Assembly (NCBI GenBank): GCA_029865265.1
Contig: JAOUHG010000009.1
Coordinates: 1 to 64,000, forward strand
Direction: 5' to 3'
Origin: Candidatus Krumholzibacteriia bacterium
GTDB lineage: Bacteria > Krumholzibacteriota > Krumholzibacteriia > WVZY01 > JAKEHA01
Length of the DNA stretch: 64,000 bases
The notes under the pieces were generated by a model, which was not told where the DNA came from, ran no database searches, and saw only the letters and a program-made list of their open reading frames with translations. Position 1 is the first letter of the stretch, and each line of letters begins with the position of its first letter. The position numbers and the translations under genes were made by a program. Shown here one piece after another: positions 8,810 to 19,100 of the stretch.

Positions 8810-11800
8810 CTATTTGAGTAACAGCATTTTCCTCGTCTGCGTGAACTTGCCCGCGGAGAGACGGTAGAAGTACATGCCGCTCGAAACGTGCTGCCCGCGG
8901 TCATTCGTCCCGTCCCACACCACCTTGTACACGTCCGCACGCTGGCGCTCGTTCACCAGCTCGCGCACCCGCGCGCCGCGGACGTCGTAGATGGTGAGAC
9001 TCACCGGGCCATCCTGCGCCAACGCGTACTTGATGGTCGTGGTGGGGTTGAACGGATTGGGCATGTTCTGCTCCAGTCCGTAGCTCAGCTTGTACACCAC
9101 CGAGTACGGTCCAAACTCCGCGCCCATGCCATCGGGCGTGATCTCCTGCAGCTTGTACCAGTAGGTGCGGTTGGCGGTGACGCTCTCGTCGCGGAACTCG
9201 TAGCGGCCGCCGGTGGCCTGCCCGCTGGCGCGAATCGTCTCCGTCGTCATTTCCCGGTACACGCCCAGCTCGCTCTCGGAACGAACCACGGCGAAGCCAT
9301 CCATCCCGATCTCAACACCCGTCTCCCAGCGCAGCACCGCCGCGCCGTCCTCCATGGTAATGTCGAAGGTCTTCAGGCGTGTGGGAACGGTGCTGCCAAC
9401 GGTGAAGGGCGCGTCATTGATCCCCTGCACGTACAGCTCCTCGTCCCCGCAGAAGTGGTCGTGACCGTCACCGTCGTCACCGTTCACAAACCGGTCACCC
9501 GGCGCGTGCGGCCAATGGTGGTGCTTGTACAGGCTCACCAGGATCCAGCACTTCTCGTGGTAGTCCGCCGGCGTCTTCCACAGTGCCAGGCCGATGTTGG
9601 GAATCTGGTGCGCCACTTCTTTCCACGTCTGGCCGTCGTCCACGGAGACGTGCACGTCGGCGCGGTGCAGGATCGTCTCCAGCGGACTCGCCCACACAAT
9701 CAGGCGCCAGTCGTTCGACGGCAGGAAGTCACCCGCCTCCGGGCGCAGAATCACCGGGCGTATCGTGCGGATGGTGTCATCACCGGCAAAGGTCCGCGGC
9801 GGCACCTCGCCCGAAATCTCCACCGCGGTGTGGTAACTCTGCGGAACCGCCGCCTGGTACTGGTGACGCAGGAACTTCACCCGCAGCTCGTCGATCCCGT
9901 CGTTGTCCTCGTCGACGATCGATTCGCTGCCCGGCACGTACGGCACCGTCGTCGCCAACCGCACCGACGCCAGGTCGATGTTCTGCGCCAGGAACGGCGC
10001 CGGCAGCTCCACGCGGCCGGTCACGTAGAACCCGTCCGCGGCCACGTCCTCCGCCAGGTTGTCCACGTGCACCTCGGCCGCCACCTGTCCCAGCGGGACG
10101 TCCGAGCCGTTCACGATGGACAGCGTCTTGGCGCCGGGGTTGGTGATGAACAGCAGTCCGCTGCCGGTGGGGTCGACCGCGATGTCCGCGGGACCCGAAC
10201 CGGTATCGATGGTATCCACCAGCGAGAGCGTCACGCTGAAGCCCGGGGCGGCGCTGCCCGGCTCGATGGCCGAGACACCTCCCACCGACTCGATGGTGAA
10301 GACCAGCACCTCGTCGCTGTTCTCCTGGATCACGTACAGCAGCGTTCCATCCGCGGAGATGGCGAGGCTCTTTCCACCCGTACCCGCGGGCACGGTGGCG
10401 AGCACCTCGTTTTCGGAGGTGCTGCCCGGAAACACATCCACCACCAGGATGGAACCGCTGTCGGTCAGGATGAACAAGAGCGCGCCGTCCGGCGACACCG
10501 CCATGCTCTTGGCACCGGCACCGGCCGGAACCGAGGTCAACACGGTATAGCCGCTGGCATCGAGCACCACGAAACCGGTGTCGTTGCCCACGTAGATGCG
10601 CGCACCGTCCGGCGACACGGCGAGGCTCTTGGCGCCCGCTCCGGCCGGAACCGTGGACAGCACCTGGTGGTGCAGCGAACTCGAGTCGTCAGTATCGATG
10701 ACGCTCACGCTGCTCGAACCGGCGTTGGCCACCAGCAGGCGGTCGCCGTCCGGGAAGATGGCAAGGTCGATGGGGTTGGTGCCGACGGCGATGGTGGCCA
10801 CCACTGTATTGAACGTGGATACATTCGACGGATCGACGCCGATGACCGACACCGTCCCCGAGTTGAAGTTCGCCACGTAGGCAAACGTCCCCTCCGGGTG
10901 AATGATGATCGCAATCGGCTGGTCGCCCACCGGGATCGACGGGTAGGTCGAGAGCCCGTTGACGTCCACCGGGATGACGACGTCACCCTCCGGGCTCACC
11001 GTGTAGACCAGCAGGCCGTCGGGCGTCACCGCGCAGCTCTTGGCACCCGCACCCGTGCCGATGTTGGCGATCACCTCGTCGATGGGCGAGGTGTTGGGCT
11101 GCAGCACCGTGAAGGGTTTGCTGTTGGAGGTTTCCGCACCCACCTGCACCTGGATGGTGCCGGTCGTGGCGGCAAGCGGGACCACCACCGTCAGGCGCGA
11201 TGTGGTGGCGCTGGTCGGCGTTGCCGCCACACCGTTGAAGAGCACCGTGTTGTTGGCGGGCACCGGGTCGAAGCTGGTTCCCGAAAGCACCAGGGTCACG
11301 CCGCGCAGCGCGCTGGGCGGAGAAACCGACGCCAGCGCCACCGGGGGCCTGGCCCGGGTGGTGAACGCCGACTGCCCCGGGTTGGTAAGCGGATCGGTGG
11401 CCGAATCCTCGATGTCACTCGTGTAGACCACCTCGTACTGCGTCGAATACCCGAGCGGCGCGCCGGGTGTGAGCGAAACCTTGCGGTTGCCGTCGGTGAA
11501 GCCGTAGGTCACCGGAATGAGGGTGGCGTCGGCCGCGAGGCGCACGAACAGCGAGGATGCGCCGATCGTCGCCGGATCGACCGCGCGGCTGAAGGTGGCG
11601 AGCACCGCGGTGGTGGTGCTGACGTTGCTGGACAGGTTGAGCGGCAACACCTCAGCCAGCGCCAGCGGCAGGGTTGCCGGATCCACTGTTGCGGTTGCGC
11701 TCACCGTACGCGGCGATTGATCGATGCCCTCGGCAATCACCTGGATGGTCTGCGTGCCCACGTTGGGCCCCAGTTGCCACTGCACCTCGGCCAGGCCGGC

Positions 11801-14800
11801 CGCATCGGTGGCAACGTTGATCTCGTCCACCAGCCCGTCGGGCGTAACGAACAGGCCGTTACCGGGTCCGGCGCGGAAGGTGATGGTGAGGCCGGGCAGC
11901 GACGGGCCCTCTCCGTACGTCGTCGCGCGGATCGGCGCGGGCAGCACCCGGTTGATGACGCCGGTCTGGCTGTTCCCCGAAGCCACCGCCAGGTAGTAGA
12001 CGCTGGTGAAGCCGCCGTAGAAGTCGTACACGCGCACGCTGTCGTGGAACGTGCTCGCGTAGTAGAGGCGGGTGCCGTCCGGCGTGTACTCGAATTCGTT
12101 CGGGGTCAACGTCTCAAAGACGCCGCCGTGGCTGGTGTATACGTCGGCCGTGGCCGGATCGTAGTACTGTAACGCCGCCAGCCCCTTGGATACGCGGATG
12201 GCGCGGTTGCCCTGCGGCGAGATGCGCATCCGTTCCTGGTAGGCGCCTCCGGGACCACCCGCGCCCGTCTCCAGCACGAACTGACTCTGCAACGTGTTGG
12301 TGAGTCCGTTGTTCGTCACCGTGTAGTCGAAGATCGAGCGCGTGACCGGCGCGCCGTCCAGTTGATAGGTCAGGATCTGCAGGCGGTTACCGTCCGGGGT
12401 AAGGTCGATGCAGAAGGGCGTCTCCTGCGGAGGCGTACCGGGAACGCTGATCAGCGAGGCGACGACACCGAACGTCTGGCTCTGCTTGTCCATGTCGACG
12501 ACGAAGATGTTGTTGGGATTGCGCAACGCAATGTAGGCCACCAGCCCCGAGGGATGGAACTCAAGGTCGAAGATCAAACCGGGAGCCGTCGATATGGAAT
12601 CGACCACGGTGACACCCGCGCCGTCGCTGACACCGGCCGCGTCGAGGATGTAGACCTGGTCGCGCCCGCCGTCCGCCACCAGCACCCAGCGGTTGTCCGG
12701 ACTCGTCTCCACGTGGGAGATATAGCTGAACGCAAATATCCCCGGCGAGCCCACGTACCCGCGCAGCTTGCCCCAGCCGGGGCTGCTGGGGTCCGTGTCG
12801 ATGATGGGAACGAAGCGCCCCAGCGGCCCGTCGTTCTGCGTGAGCGCGAAGGTCGTCTTGCCGTCGGCGGTGATCGCCATGTCATCCACCGCGTCACCCA
12901 GCGGACGGTAGCGGTTGATCTCCTGGTTGTAGGACGGGCTGCCGGGACGGACGTCGTACTGTGAAATGCTCCCGTCGTCGCTGCCCACCAGCAGGTACTC
13001 GCCGTTGGGACTCATGGCCAGCGCATCGTTGGTACCCGGGGGCGGGCCCGCCATGGCGCCCGCGAAGCGCGGCGTACCGGAGCCCGCGTTGGCAAGCAGC
13101 ACCTGGAACGAACGCGAATTCGAGGTCTGGTCCACCGTGGTGCCCGACAGCCGGACGATCACCTGCACCGGACCGCTGCTGGCGCCAACCGGAACCCGCG
13201 CGATGATCTTGTCGAACTCGTGGTGCTCTGCCGCGACGATGGTGCCATTGAAACTGACCGACGCCTCATCGAAGTCCTGCGGGTCGCCGAACTCGAGACC
13301 CGAAAACACCACCTGACCGCCCGCGGGAGCGGCGGTGGGATAGACACTCTGCAGCACCGGACCCACGCCGATGGTGGTGACCAGCAGGCGCGGTGACAGC
13401 GCGCCGCCACCCTGCAACGCGGAAAACGCGTACAGGCCCTCCGGAGAAATCGCGATATCGACCGGGTTGATGGGGGTTTCGATGTCTTCGACCACGGTGC
13501 GGAACGTGCTGCTCGACTCCACCAGGTCGACGATCTTCACGTTGTCGAGCTCGCGGTCGGTCACGTACAGGTACTGCGCCGCCGGCGTGATGGCCAGTCC
13601 GCGCAGGGATCCGCCGGTGGCCACGTCCTGCACCTGGAACGGCGTGCCCTGGATGTTGACGATGGAAATGTCGCCGCCCAGATGGCTGACGTACGCGCGC
13701 TCGCCCTGCGGGTCGACGCTGATCCCGCGCGGGTCCGCGCCCACCGGGATCTGCGTGAGCAACGAGTCGCCGTCGAGGTCGAAGAAGAGCAGATCACCGG
13801 CGTCGGTGGCCGCCAGCAGCCGATCGCCGGCGGGCGTTACCGCCATGGCGCCGCCCACCGATGCACCGCCGGGTGCGGGCAGCACACCCACCTGCTGCTG
13901 GTAGGTGGGACTTCCCAGGCGCGTGTCCCACACCTGGATCTCGGACTCGTCGGTGGCCACGTAGGCGCGGTCACCGCTGGGCTCGGCGACCAGCCCGCGC
14001 GGACCGGCGCCGAGTGCGTGCGACGCCAGCACCGTGTTGAACACGGGGCCGGTGCTGGGATCGGCCATGATCTCCACCAGCTCGCCCGATGCCTTGCTGA
14101 TGGCGTAGGCGCGCGTGCCCTCCGCGTTGACCGCGATGTCATCCAGGCCCGACGGGTACGGAATGAACGTACTGGTCAGGTAGCCGGAAACACTCGGGCT
14201 CACGATGACGGCCTCCGCACCCAGCGACGTGCCGACGTATGCGTACTCCCCACCCGGTGTCAGTGCTACCGAGGTTGGCGCGTGCGAGAAGAGCACCTGG
14301 CCGGACTCGTAGCCGCGCGCCACTTCGTTGGCGGTGAGGACGGTGAAGGTGAGCGGGTTGCTGGTCGTCAGATCTGCGTTGACCACCAGCACCGGTCCCG
14401 TCGCCGCGCCGGCCGGCACCGTCACCACCACCTGGTTGGGCTTGACCGACTTGATGGTGGCGGCAGCGCCACCCACGGTGACCGTCGGGTCGGCCGGAAC
14501 CCGTTTGAAACCGCGGCCGTTGATGACCAGCGTGGTCCCGATAACGCCCTTGGTGGGCGCAAGGCTGGTGAGCGCCAGCGGCGGCTCGGGTTCGGTGGTG
14601 ATGGAGAGCGTGAAGTCGCTCTCGAGGTGGTTGCCGAACTTGTCGGTGAGGTCGGTGTCGATGGTGAGCGTGTAGGCGGTGGAATACTCCAGCGCCGGCG
14701 ACGGCGTGAAGACCAGCACCGAGTCGTCGCGAATGACGGCGATGTTACCGGCCCGCGCGGTCATGGTGGCGTCGTCGCGGAATGAGAACGACGGCACGAT

Positions 14801-16048
14801 GGTGCCGATGGCAACCGGCTCGGAGAACTCCACCACGTAGGCACCGTCAATGGCGACACCGCTGGCACCCGCGCCGGGTGCCGTGGACAGCACGGCAGGT
14901 CCGGTGGCGTCGATGTTGGTGACGATGGCAATGTCGGTGGCCGGGCTGGAGATGCCCACGGTGATGGCCACGCGGTCGTTGGGATCGTCGCTGTTGGATT
15001 CGGCCGCGTCGTACCACTCGGGGTTGAAGTTGTCGTCGACGATGTCCTCGACGAGCGTGTTGATGTTCCCCGCCTCTATATAGTTGATGGGCGCGGTGCC
15101 GTTGAGCGGGTGGATGGAGACGTAGTAGTCGCCGTCCGCGATGCCCGGGAAGGTGAAGCTGCCGTCACCCAGGGTGAACTCGCAGCCGGTGGTGTCGCTG
15201 GTGGCCGCGTCGATCAGGAAGACGATGGCGCCGCCGACGGGCAGAGACGTGCTGCCGTTGGTGACGATTCCGCTGATGCGGTTGGACTCCGCGAGGGTCA
15301 GCGAGTCGCCGTAGGCCTTGAAGTAGACCAGCTCATCGTCGGTATCGAGGCTTCGCGCCGCGAGGCCGCCCGGCAGCACGTAGTGCATCGTCGCCGACCG
15401 CTTGACGGTGTGCGAGATACCGAGCATGTGCCCGACCTCGTGTACGGCGATACCCTGGATGTCGCTGCCCGGACCGCTGCCGCCCACCTTGTAGGTCTTG
15501 CTGGGGTTAAACACCATGTCCGCGTCGAAGATCTCGCCCTTGCGATAGACGCGGCCTGCGATGAGCGTGTCGCTCTCGAAGCTGGTGGACAGCCCCACCG
15601 CCAGCACGAGGCTGGAGAAGGGATAGGCCCCGTCGACGAAGGTCACCATGTTGACGCCGTCGAGACCGTTTGAGTTGGTCTGGGTGGTGGTTCCGCCGTA
15701 GGCGACGTTCAGCTCCGTGCCGGAGATGGCCGCCCACGTGTCGAACGCACTTTGAATTGCCGCGAAATCGGAGCCATCCGAGATACCGGGGGCACCGGTG
15801 TCGTTGATCAGGTAGGTGATCAGCGTGTCGGCGGTTCCCCAGTACTCGACGTGGCGGGCGCCGATGAACGCATCGATGCACCCGTCGCCGTCGCGATCGA
15901 AGCCGGATGCGTCCTCACCCTTGCACGCATCCACCGAGTCCGGAACCCCGTCACCGTCCGCGTCGTCGGGGATGAACCCCTGCACGTTCATCGAGGCCGC
16001 GGCCAGCAGAAACAGCACAAGCATCGATCGGATCAGCGTGTTTTTCAT
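8810..16048 (-). CDS. Giant secreted matrixin-like metalloprotease with Ig/IPT and propeller domains (copy 1)
   Basis: A 2412-aa protein. Signal peptide 1-24; TSP3-like calcium-binding Asp repeats 28-59 (DADGDGVPDSVD, DRDGDGCID); matrixin-like catalytic domain ~62-240 with zinc motif HEVGHMLGISH (203-213) and Met-turn SATMHY (Met221). Then come a CarboxypepD_reg-like domain (~255-320), a Big_5-type Ig domain (~385-480), IPT/TIG domains and beta-propellers of YVTN type, a second Ig/IPT block, and a propeller built of near-repeated units (PAGAGAKS-x-AVSPDG). The last ~190 residues hold a fibronectin-like region and the sorting tail ending KMLLLK. The ATG is preceded by GAGGAA. It is the second of two tandem paralogues, 72 bases after the first, so probably co-transcribed. 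All zinc ligands are present, so proteolysis is likely; substrate unknown. Confidence 0.88.
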   Translation of the reverse strand: MKNTLIRSMLVLFLLAAASMNVQGFIPDDADGDGVPDSVDACKGEDASGFDRDGDGCIDAFIGARHVEYWGTADTLITYLINDTGAPGISDGSDFAAIQSAFDTWAAISGTELNVAYGGTTTQTNSNGLDGVNMVTFVDGAYPFSSLVLAVGLSTSFESDTLIAGRVYRKGEIFDADMVFNPSKTYKVGGSGPGSDIQGIAVHEVGHMLGISHTVKRSATMHYVLPGGLAARSLDTDDELVYFKAYGDSLTLAESNRISGIVTNGSTSLPVGGAIVFLIDAATSDTTGCEFTLGDGSFTFPGIADGDYYVSIHPLNGTAPINYIEAGNINTLVEDIVDDNFNPEWYDAAESNSDDPNDRVAITVGISSPATDIAIVTNIDATGPAVLSTAPGAGASGVAIDGAYVVEFSEPVAIGTIVPSFSFRDDATMTARAGNIAVIRDDSVLVFTPSPALEYSTAYTLTIDTDLTDKFGNHLESDFTLSITTEPEPPLALTSLAPTKGVIGTTLVINGRGFKRVPADPTVTVGGAAATIKSVKPNQVVVTVPAGAATGPVLVVNADLTTSNPLTFTVLTANEVARGYESGQVLFSHAPTSVALTPGGEYAYVGTSLGAEAVIVSPSVSGYLTSTFIPYPSGLDDIAVNAEGTRAYAISKASGELVEIMADPSTGPVFNTVLASHALGAGPRGLVAEPSGDRAYVATDESEIQVWDTRLGSPTYQQQVGVLPAPGGASVGGAMAVTPAGDRLLAATDAGDLLFFDLDGDSLLTQIPVGADPRGISVDPQGERAYVSHLGGDISIVNIQGTPFQVQDVATGGSLRGLAITPAAQYLYVTDRELDNVKIVDLVESSSTFRTVVEDIETPINPVDIAISPEGLYAFSALQGGGALSPRLLVTTIGVGPVLQSVYPTAAPAGGQVVFSGLEFGDPQDFDEASVSFNGTIVAAEHHEFDKIIARVPVGASSGPVQVIVRLSGTTVDQTSNSRSFQVLLANAGSGTPRFAGAMAGPPPGTNDALAMSPNGEYLLVGSDDGSISQYDVRPGSPSYNQEINRYRPLGDAVDDMAITADGKTTFALTQNDGPLGRFVPIIDTDPSSPGWGKLRGYVGSPGIFAFSYISHVETSPDNRWVLVADGGRDQVYILDAAGVSDGAGVTVVDSISTAPGLIFDLEFHPSGLVAYIALRNPNNIFVVDMDKQSQTFGVVASLISVPGTPPQETPFCIDLTPDGNRLQILTYQLDGAPVTRSIFDYTVTNNGLTNTLQSQFVLETGAGGPGGAYQERMRISPQGNRAIRVSKGLAALQYYDPATADVYTSHGGVFETLTPNEFEYTPDGTRLYYASTFHDSVRVYDFYGGFTSVYYLAVASGNSQTGVINRVLPAPIRATTYGEGPSLPGLTITFRAGPGNGLFVTPDGLVDEINVATDAAGLAEVQWQLGPNVGTQTIQVIAEGIDQSPRTVSATATVDPATLPLALAEVLPLNLSSNVSTTTAVLATFSRAVDPATIGASSLFVRLAADATLIPVTYGFTDGNRKVSLTPGAPLGYSTQYEVVYTSDIEDSATDPLTNPGQSAFTTRARPPVALASVSPPSALRGVTLVLSGTSFDPVPANNTVLFNGVAATPTSATTSRLTVVVPLAATTGTIQVQVGAETSNSKPFTVLQPNTSPIDEVIANIGTGAGAKSCAVTPDGLLVYTVSPEGDVVIPVDVNGLSTYPSIPVGDQPIAIIIHPEGTFAYVANFNSGTVSVIGVDPSNVSTFNTVVATIAVGTNPIDLAIFPDGDRLLVANAGSSSVSVIDTDDSSSLHHQVLSTVPAGAGAKSLAVSPDGARIYVGNDTGFVVLDASGYTVLTSVPAGAGAKSMAVSPDGALLFILTDSGSILVVDVFPGSTSENEVLATVPAGTGGKSLAISADGTLLYVIQENSDEVLVFTIESVGGVSAIEPGSAAPGFSVTLSLVDTIDTGSGPADIAVDPTGSGLLFITNPGAKTLSIVNGSDVPLGQVAAEVHVDNLAEDVAADGFYVTGRVELPAPFLAQNIDLASVRLATTVPYVPGSESIVDEDNDGIDELRVKFLRHQYQAAVPQSYHTAVEISGEVPPRTFAGDDTIRTIRPVILRPEAGDFLPSNDWRLIVWASPLETILHRADVHVSVDDGQTWKEVAHQIPNIGLALWKTPADYHEKCWILVSLYKHHHWPHAPGDRFVNGDDGDGHDHFCGDEELYVQGINDAPFTVGSTVPTRLKTFDITMEDGAAVLRWETGVEIGMDGFAVVRSESELGVYREMTTETIRASGQATGGRYEFRDESVTANRTYWYKLQEITPDGMGAEFGPYSVVYKLSYGLEQNMPNPFNPTTTIKYALAQDGPVSLTIYDVRGARVRELVNERQRADVYKVVWDGTNDRGQHVSSGMYFYRLSAGKFTQTRKMLLLK
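8820..9370 (-). repeat. 3' segment highly similar to 16125-16690 of the paralogue
   Basis: This stretch encodes the fibronectin-like and sorting region. By eye it is over 90% identical in DNA to 16125-16690, including silent positions. Upstream parts of the two genes, such as the propeller region, look nearer 75-80%. Confidence 0.75.
10340..11070 (-). repeat. Tandem propeller-coding repeats inside copy 1
   Basis: Units of roughly 120-140 bases each encode a blade with the signature G-x-G-x-KS-x-AVSPDG. Clear copies lie near 10360, 10500, 10620 and 11035. They are protein-coding repeats of a YVTN-type propeller; units differ enough that none is a recent exact duplicate. Confidence 0.7.
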
Positions 16049-16120
16049 GGCGATTCCTCAATCGGAGCCCCGCTCCCCCGGGGCTCCGGCGGGATCCGGT
16101 CCCGCGTGGTTCGGTTTTCT

Positions 16121-19100
16121 CTACTTCAACAGCATCATCTTTCTCGTCTGGGTGAACGAACCCGCGACCAGCCGGTAGAAATACATGCCGCTGGCCACGC
16201 GCTCCCCGTTGTCATTGCTGCCGTCCCATACCACCTTGTACACGTCCGCGCGCTGGCGCTCGCTCACCAGCTCGCGCACCCGCGCGCCGCGGACGTCGTA
16301 GATGGTGAGACTCACCGGTCCGTCCTGCGCCAACGCGTACTTGATGGTGGTGGTGGGATTGAACGGGTTGGGAACGTTGGCCTCGAGCCCGTTGCTGAGC
16401 TTGTAGACCACCGAGTACGGTCCGAACTCCATGCCCAGCCCGTCGGACGCCACTTCCTGCAGCTTGTACCAGTAGGTGCGGTTGGCGGTGACACTCTCGT
16501 CGCGGAACTCGTAGCGGCCGCCGGTGGCCTGTCCGCTGGCGCGAATCGTCTCCGTCGTCATCTCCCGGTACACGCCCAGCTCGCTCTCGGAACGAACCAC
16601 GGCGAAGCCCTCCATCCCGATCTCGACACCGGTTTCCCAGCGCAGCACCGCCGCGCCGTCCTCAAGCACGATATCGAAAGTCTTCAGAAGCGTCGGCACC
16701 GGCGCCGAGATCATGAACGGATCCTGGCTCATGCCCTGCCCGTACACCTCGCCGTTGCGCCACAGCGTCACCAGCACCCGGCAATGCTCGTAGAAAGCGT
16801 CCGGCACCATCCACGCCACCTGCCCGGTGTTGCTCACCTGCAACGCCACTGGGCTCCACGTCTGTCCGTTATCCGCGGAGAAGTGCACATCGGCCAGCGG
16901 CGCCGACGGGCCCTGCGGGTTGGTCCAGGCGATGTAGGTGCTCTGCCCCGGCGCAACCGGCGCACCCGCGTGCGGGTGGGTCACGGTGGGGCGGATGGTG
17001 CGGATGGTGTCCTCGCCGACGAAGGTGGTTGCGCGCACGTCACCCTCGATGGTCACCGGGACGAACTCGCCCTGCGGCATCACCGCCTGGAACGCGGCCC
17101 GGTCGAACTTCACGTGCAGCTCCTGGAGACCGTCACCGTCGTCGTCCTGGAACGACGCCGTCCCGGGCACCGCGGGAACAGCGCCCTGCAGGCGGATGGA
17201 CGACACCACGATCTCCTGCGGGAAGTACATCGCTGGGAGTTCGATGCTGCCGGTCACGTACTTGCCATTGGACTGCAGGTTCAACGTGCGCGGCGTCACG
17301 CGTATCTCCGCCGCCACCGGCCCGGCCGGGGGGCCGAAGATGGAGATGGTGGAGTTGCCCGCGTTGACCACGAAGAGCGAACCCGTTCCGCTGGGGTCGA
17401 TGGCCACGTCGCTGGGATCGGGGCCGACGCTGAGCGTATCGATGACGGTCGCGGTCACCATGAACGACGGCGTCGCGGCGTCGGGGTCGATGGCCGAAAC
17501 GCCCGCGATCACTTCGATTTCGTACACCAGCACCTCGTCGCCGATCTCCGGGATGAGGTAAAGCAGCGTGCCGTCCGCGGACACGGCGAGGCTCTTACCA
17601 CCGGAACCGGCCGGCACCGTCACCAGCACCTCGTTCTCGGACGGGCTGCCGTCCTGGATGTCGACCACGAGCACGTCGCCGTCGTCGGTGAGGACGAACA
17701 GCAGCGTGCCGTCGGGCGACACCGCGAGACTCTTGGATCCGGATCCGGAGGGAACGCTGGTGAGCACTTCATAGGCCGCGTTGAGCACCGTGAAGCCCGT
17801 GTTGGTGCCGATATAGATGGTGCCGTCGGGTGACACCGCGACACTCTTGGCGCCGGTCCCGGAAGGAACCGTGGCCAGGACGGCGTTGTTGGTGGTGCTC
17901 GAACCGTCGCTGTCGACGATGCTCACGTCGGACGACCCGGCGTTGGCCACCACCAGGCGGCTGCCGTCGGGGTCGACGGCCAGGTCGGCAGGGTTCCTGC
18001 CCACACCGATGGTATGGATGACGGTGTTGAAGGTGGGCGAATCGGGGTCGGTATCGATGACCGATACCGAGCCAGAATTGAAGTTCGCCACGTAGGCGAC
18101 GCGCCCGTCGGGATGGATGACGATCGCCACCGGCTGGTCGCCGACGGGAATCGCCGGGTAGCTGGTCAGCCCCTCGACGTCGACGGGGATGATGACGTCA
18201 CCGTCGGTGCTTACCGCGTAGATCAACGCGCCGTCCGGCGACACCGCGCAACTCTTGGCGCCGGCACCGGCGGGCACGGTGGCCAGCACCTCATCGATAT
18301 GCGACGTGCTGGGCTGAAGCACCGTGAACGAGCGCGCGTTGGATGTGTCTCCGTGGGCCACCACGCGGACCAGGCCGGGGATGGCACCCGTCGGCACCCG
18401 CACCACCAGCGAACCGGGGCCGCCCGAGGAGGGCGTTGCGGTCGCACCGTTGAACAGCACCGTGTTGGCGGACGGCGTCGCGTCGAAACCGCTTCCCGAG
18501 AGAACCACGTTTACACCCACCAGCGCGCTCGGCGGCGAGATGGCCGCGAGACGCAGCGGCACCGAAGTGAGGGTGGTGAACGCGGAGCTGCCCGGATTGG
18601 TGAGCCCGCCACCGCCGGCGTCGGCCTGGATGGCGCCGCTGAGCACCAGCTCATAGGCGGTGCCCAGGCTGAGTGCGGCGGAAGGCGTCAGCGACACCTT
18701 GCGGTTGGAATCGGTGAAGCCGTAGGTCGCCGCCACGGTGGCCGCGGTGGCGGTGTCGCGCAGGTAGAGCGTCCCGGTCGAAATCGACGCCGTGTCGATG
18801 GCGCGGCTGAAGGTGGCCAGCAGCGCGGTGGTGGGACTCACATCCGTGCTGCCGGCAAGCGGAACCACTTCCGCGAGCGAGAGCGGCAACGTGCTCGGGT
18901 CCACGTTGGCGGTGGCGCTGAAGTTGAACGGCGAGCCGGAAAGCGCCGTCGCCGAGACCAGCACCGTGTTGGCTCCCACGTCGCCCAGCTTCCACTGGAT
19001 CTCCGCGTAACCCTGCGCGTCGGTCGCGACGATGGTCTTGGTCTTCAGACCGTCGGCGGTGAGCAGCATGCCGTTGTTCATCGCCTCGAACGTCACCGGC

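Noticed and set aside
10340-11070. Regular short repeats that at first resemble a CRISPR array
   Set aside because: Repeat units are ~120-140 bases, imperfect and in frame, encoding propeller blades; no spacers of constant length.
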